Assembly: GCA_947470005.1 (NCBI GenBank)
Contig: CANISA010000054.1
Location: 1-8,606, forward strand
Origin: Legionellaceae bacterium
GTDB lineage: Bacteria > Pseudomonadota > Gammaproteobacteria > Legionellales > Legionellaceae
Length of the DNA: 8,606 bases
Direction: 5' to 3'
A model generated the notes under the pieces. The model was not told the DNA's origin and made no database searches. It was given only the letters and a program-made list of their open reading frames with translations. Shown piece by piece: positions 7,361 through 8,606 of this stretch. The first letter of the stretch is position 1. The number at the start of each line of letters is the position of its first letter. Both the position numbers and the translations under genes were made by a program.

Positions 7361-8606
7361 ATGAGCTCTTTTCAAAGCACTCTGCTGATCGTCATGCTCA
7401 TAGGAATCTGCGCTTTTTTTTCAATTTCAGAAATTTCATTAGCCGCCGCGCGTAAACTTAAGCTGGAGCAACTCCTCGGTAATGGTGATCTACGTGCTGG
7501 CCTGGTTCTCGGACTGCAATCCCGACCTGGGCATTTTTTTACAGCGGTACAAATTGGAATCAACTCCGTAGCGATTCTTGCGGGTGTGGTGGGTGATATG
7601 GCATTTGAGCAGCCTTTTTCACACTTATTTCTATACATAACCGACCTGGAGCATGCGAAAATACTAGGTGCCGTGGCATCTTTCTTGCTCGTGACCTCCT
7701 TATTTATCCTCTTGGCAGACTTAATCCCCAAACGCATTGGCATGGTGATGCCAGAAGAAATAGCGCTTCGCGTGGTCAAGCCCATTCAATTTTGTGTGCA
7801 ACTACTCAAGCCGTTTGTTTGGGTCTTCAATGGCCTAGCCAACCTGGCTTTTTCTCTGCTCGGCCTACCTGCCGCGCGCGTAGATGAGGTGACCATCGAA
7901 GACATTGTAGCCCTAGCAAGTGCGGGCGCACAGGCAGGTGTCCTTGCGAAGGGTGAACATCAATTATTTGAGAACATGTTAGAGCTCGAAGCGCTCACCG
8001 CCCCCTCCACCATGACCGCACGAGAAAACATTGTGTGGCTAGATAGACAGGACAGCTTAGATAGCATCAAAGCGAAAATAACCACCCACCCCCATGCCAA
8101 ATACCCGGTGTGCCTTGGTAGTATTGACCGCGTGATAGGCTATGTCGACTCAAAAGACATCCTCAGCCACATTCTCAATGGAGAGGAGTTTTCGCCACGC
8201 ATTGACAGCCTGCTCCGCACAGCACTTATTCTGCCTGAAACCCTGACCTTGGCTAATATTTTAGAACACTTCAAGACCACTCGCGAGGACTTTGCCTTGA
8301 TCCTCAATGAGTATGCCCTGATTATTGGCTTGATAACCTTAAATGACGTGACCGGTACCTTGATGGGCGACATGGTCAGCCCGCAAATCGAGGAGCAAAT
8401 TGTGCAACGCGACACGGACTCTTGGCTCGTTGACGGCGTAACCACGATTGGTGACGTGATGCGCGTGCTGGGGATTGAGTCTTTTCCTGATGATGGATAT
8501 TACGAAACCATTGCGGGATTCATGATGTATGTATTACGTAAAGTCCCTCGACGAACAGACTTTATCATCCATGGTGGCTTTAAATTCGAAGCGGTTGATA
8601 TCGACA
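7361..8606 (+). CDS. ytfL: YtfL/PaeA-like CNNM/CorC family membrane protein (partial, 3' end outside window)
   Basis: The reading frame is open from the ATG at 7361 to the window edge (415 codons). AGGAG at 7350-7354 gives a good ribosome site. From memory it matches E. coli YtfL (PaeA, about 447 residues) along its whole length, including SEISLAAARK (23-32), HFFTAVQIGIN (58-68) and LLADLIPKRIG (117-127), so only about 30 C-terminal residues should be missing. YtfL/PaeA is an inner-membrane protein reported to export cadaverine and putrescine; relatives are often mislabelled hemolysins or magnesium/cobalt efflux proteins. The order is an N-terminal transmembrane helix (about 5-23), further membrane segments at about 62-80, 100-121 and 128-150 (DUF21/CNNM domain), a cytosolic CBS pair (about 200-330), and a CorC_HlyC domain that begins near WLVDGVTTIGDVM and runs into the edge. 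Substrate assignment is by homology only. Confidence 0.93.
   Translation, partial: MSSFQSTLLIVMLIGICAFFSISEISLAAARKLKLEQLLGNGDLRAGLVLGLQSRPGHFFTAVQIGINSVAILAGVVGDMAFEQPFSHLFLYITDLEHAKILGAVASFLLVTSLFILLADLIPKRIGMVMPEEIALRVVKPIQFCVQLLKPFVWVFNGLANLAFSLLGLPAARVDEVTIEDIVALASAGAQAGVLAKGEHQLFENMLELEALTAPSTMTARENIVWLDRQDSLDSIKAKITTHPHAKYPVCLGSIDRVIGYVDSKDILSHILNGEEFSPRIDSLLRTALILPETLTLANILEHFKTTREDFALILNEYALIIGLITLNDVTGTLMGDMVSPQIEEQIVQRDTDSWLVDGVTTIGDVMRVLGIESFPDDGYYETIAGFMMYVLRKVPRRTDFIIHGGFKFEAVDID

Overview
The window looks like chromosomal sequence of a gammaproteobacterium with roughly balanced base composition. It carries three complete genes and one gene cut by the right edge, all on the + strand and tightly packed, with no insertion sequence, phage gene, CRISPR array, tRNA or rRNA that I can see. 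The gammaproteobacterial assignment rests on the fused aspartokinase/diaminopimelate decarboxylase (known in Xanthomonas/Xylella-type bacteria), a close resemblance of the last gene to Escherichia coli YtfL, and a UvrD/RecB-like helicase-nuclease of the type found in beta- and gammaproteobacteria. The palindromic repeat at 6076-6143 resembles dispersed elements I remember from intracellular and symbiotic bacteria, so a Legionella/Coxiella-like relative is possible but unproven.

Layout: 1-224 is an apparently non-coding leader with strong self-complementarity. Positions 35-43 pair perfectly with 139-147, and a second hairpin (188-194 with 213-219) covers the probable ribosome binding site of the first gene. 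225-2819 is lysAC, joining the first and last enzymes of lysine biosynthesis in one polypeptide. 2813-6040, overlapping lysAC by 7 bases, is a large helicase-nuclease with intact helicase and nuclease motifs. 6041-6218 is a short intergenic region dominated by a 68-base imperfect palindrome followed by a T tract. 6219-7295 is mrp/apbC, an iron-sulfur cluster carrier ATPase. A short gap with an extended -10 promoter leads to ytfL/paeA (7361 to the window end), a CNNM/CorC-type membrane protein probably exporting polyamines.

Functional reading: lysAC and the helicase are probably co-transcribed and translationally coupled, although their functions (lysine/meso-diaminopimelate metabolism and DNA break processing) have no obvious link. 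The hairpin after the helicase probably ends that unit. mrp and ytfL then look like separately expressed genes. One loose thematic link is that lysine is the precursor of cadaverine and YtfL/PaeA exports cadaverine and putrescine; this is inference only. The best candidate for something undescribed is the leader RNA upstream of lysAC. It may be a lysine- or diaminopimelate-responsive element that does not obviously match the standard lysine riboswitch.
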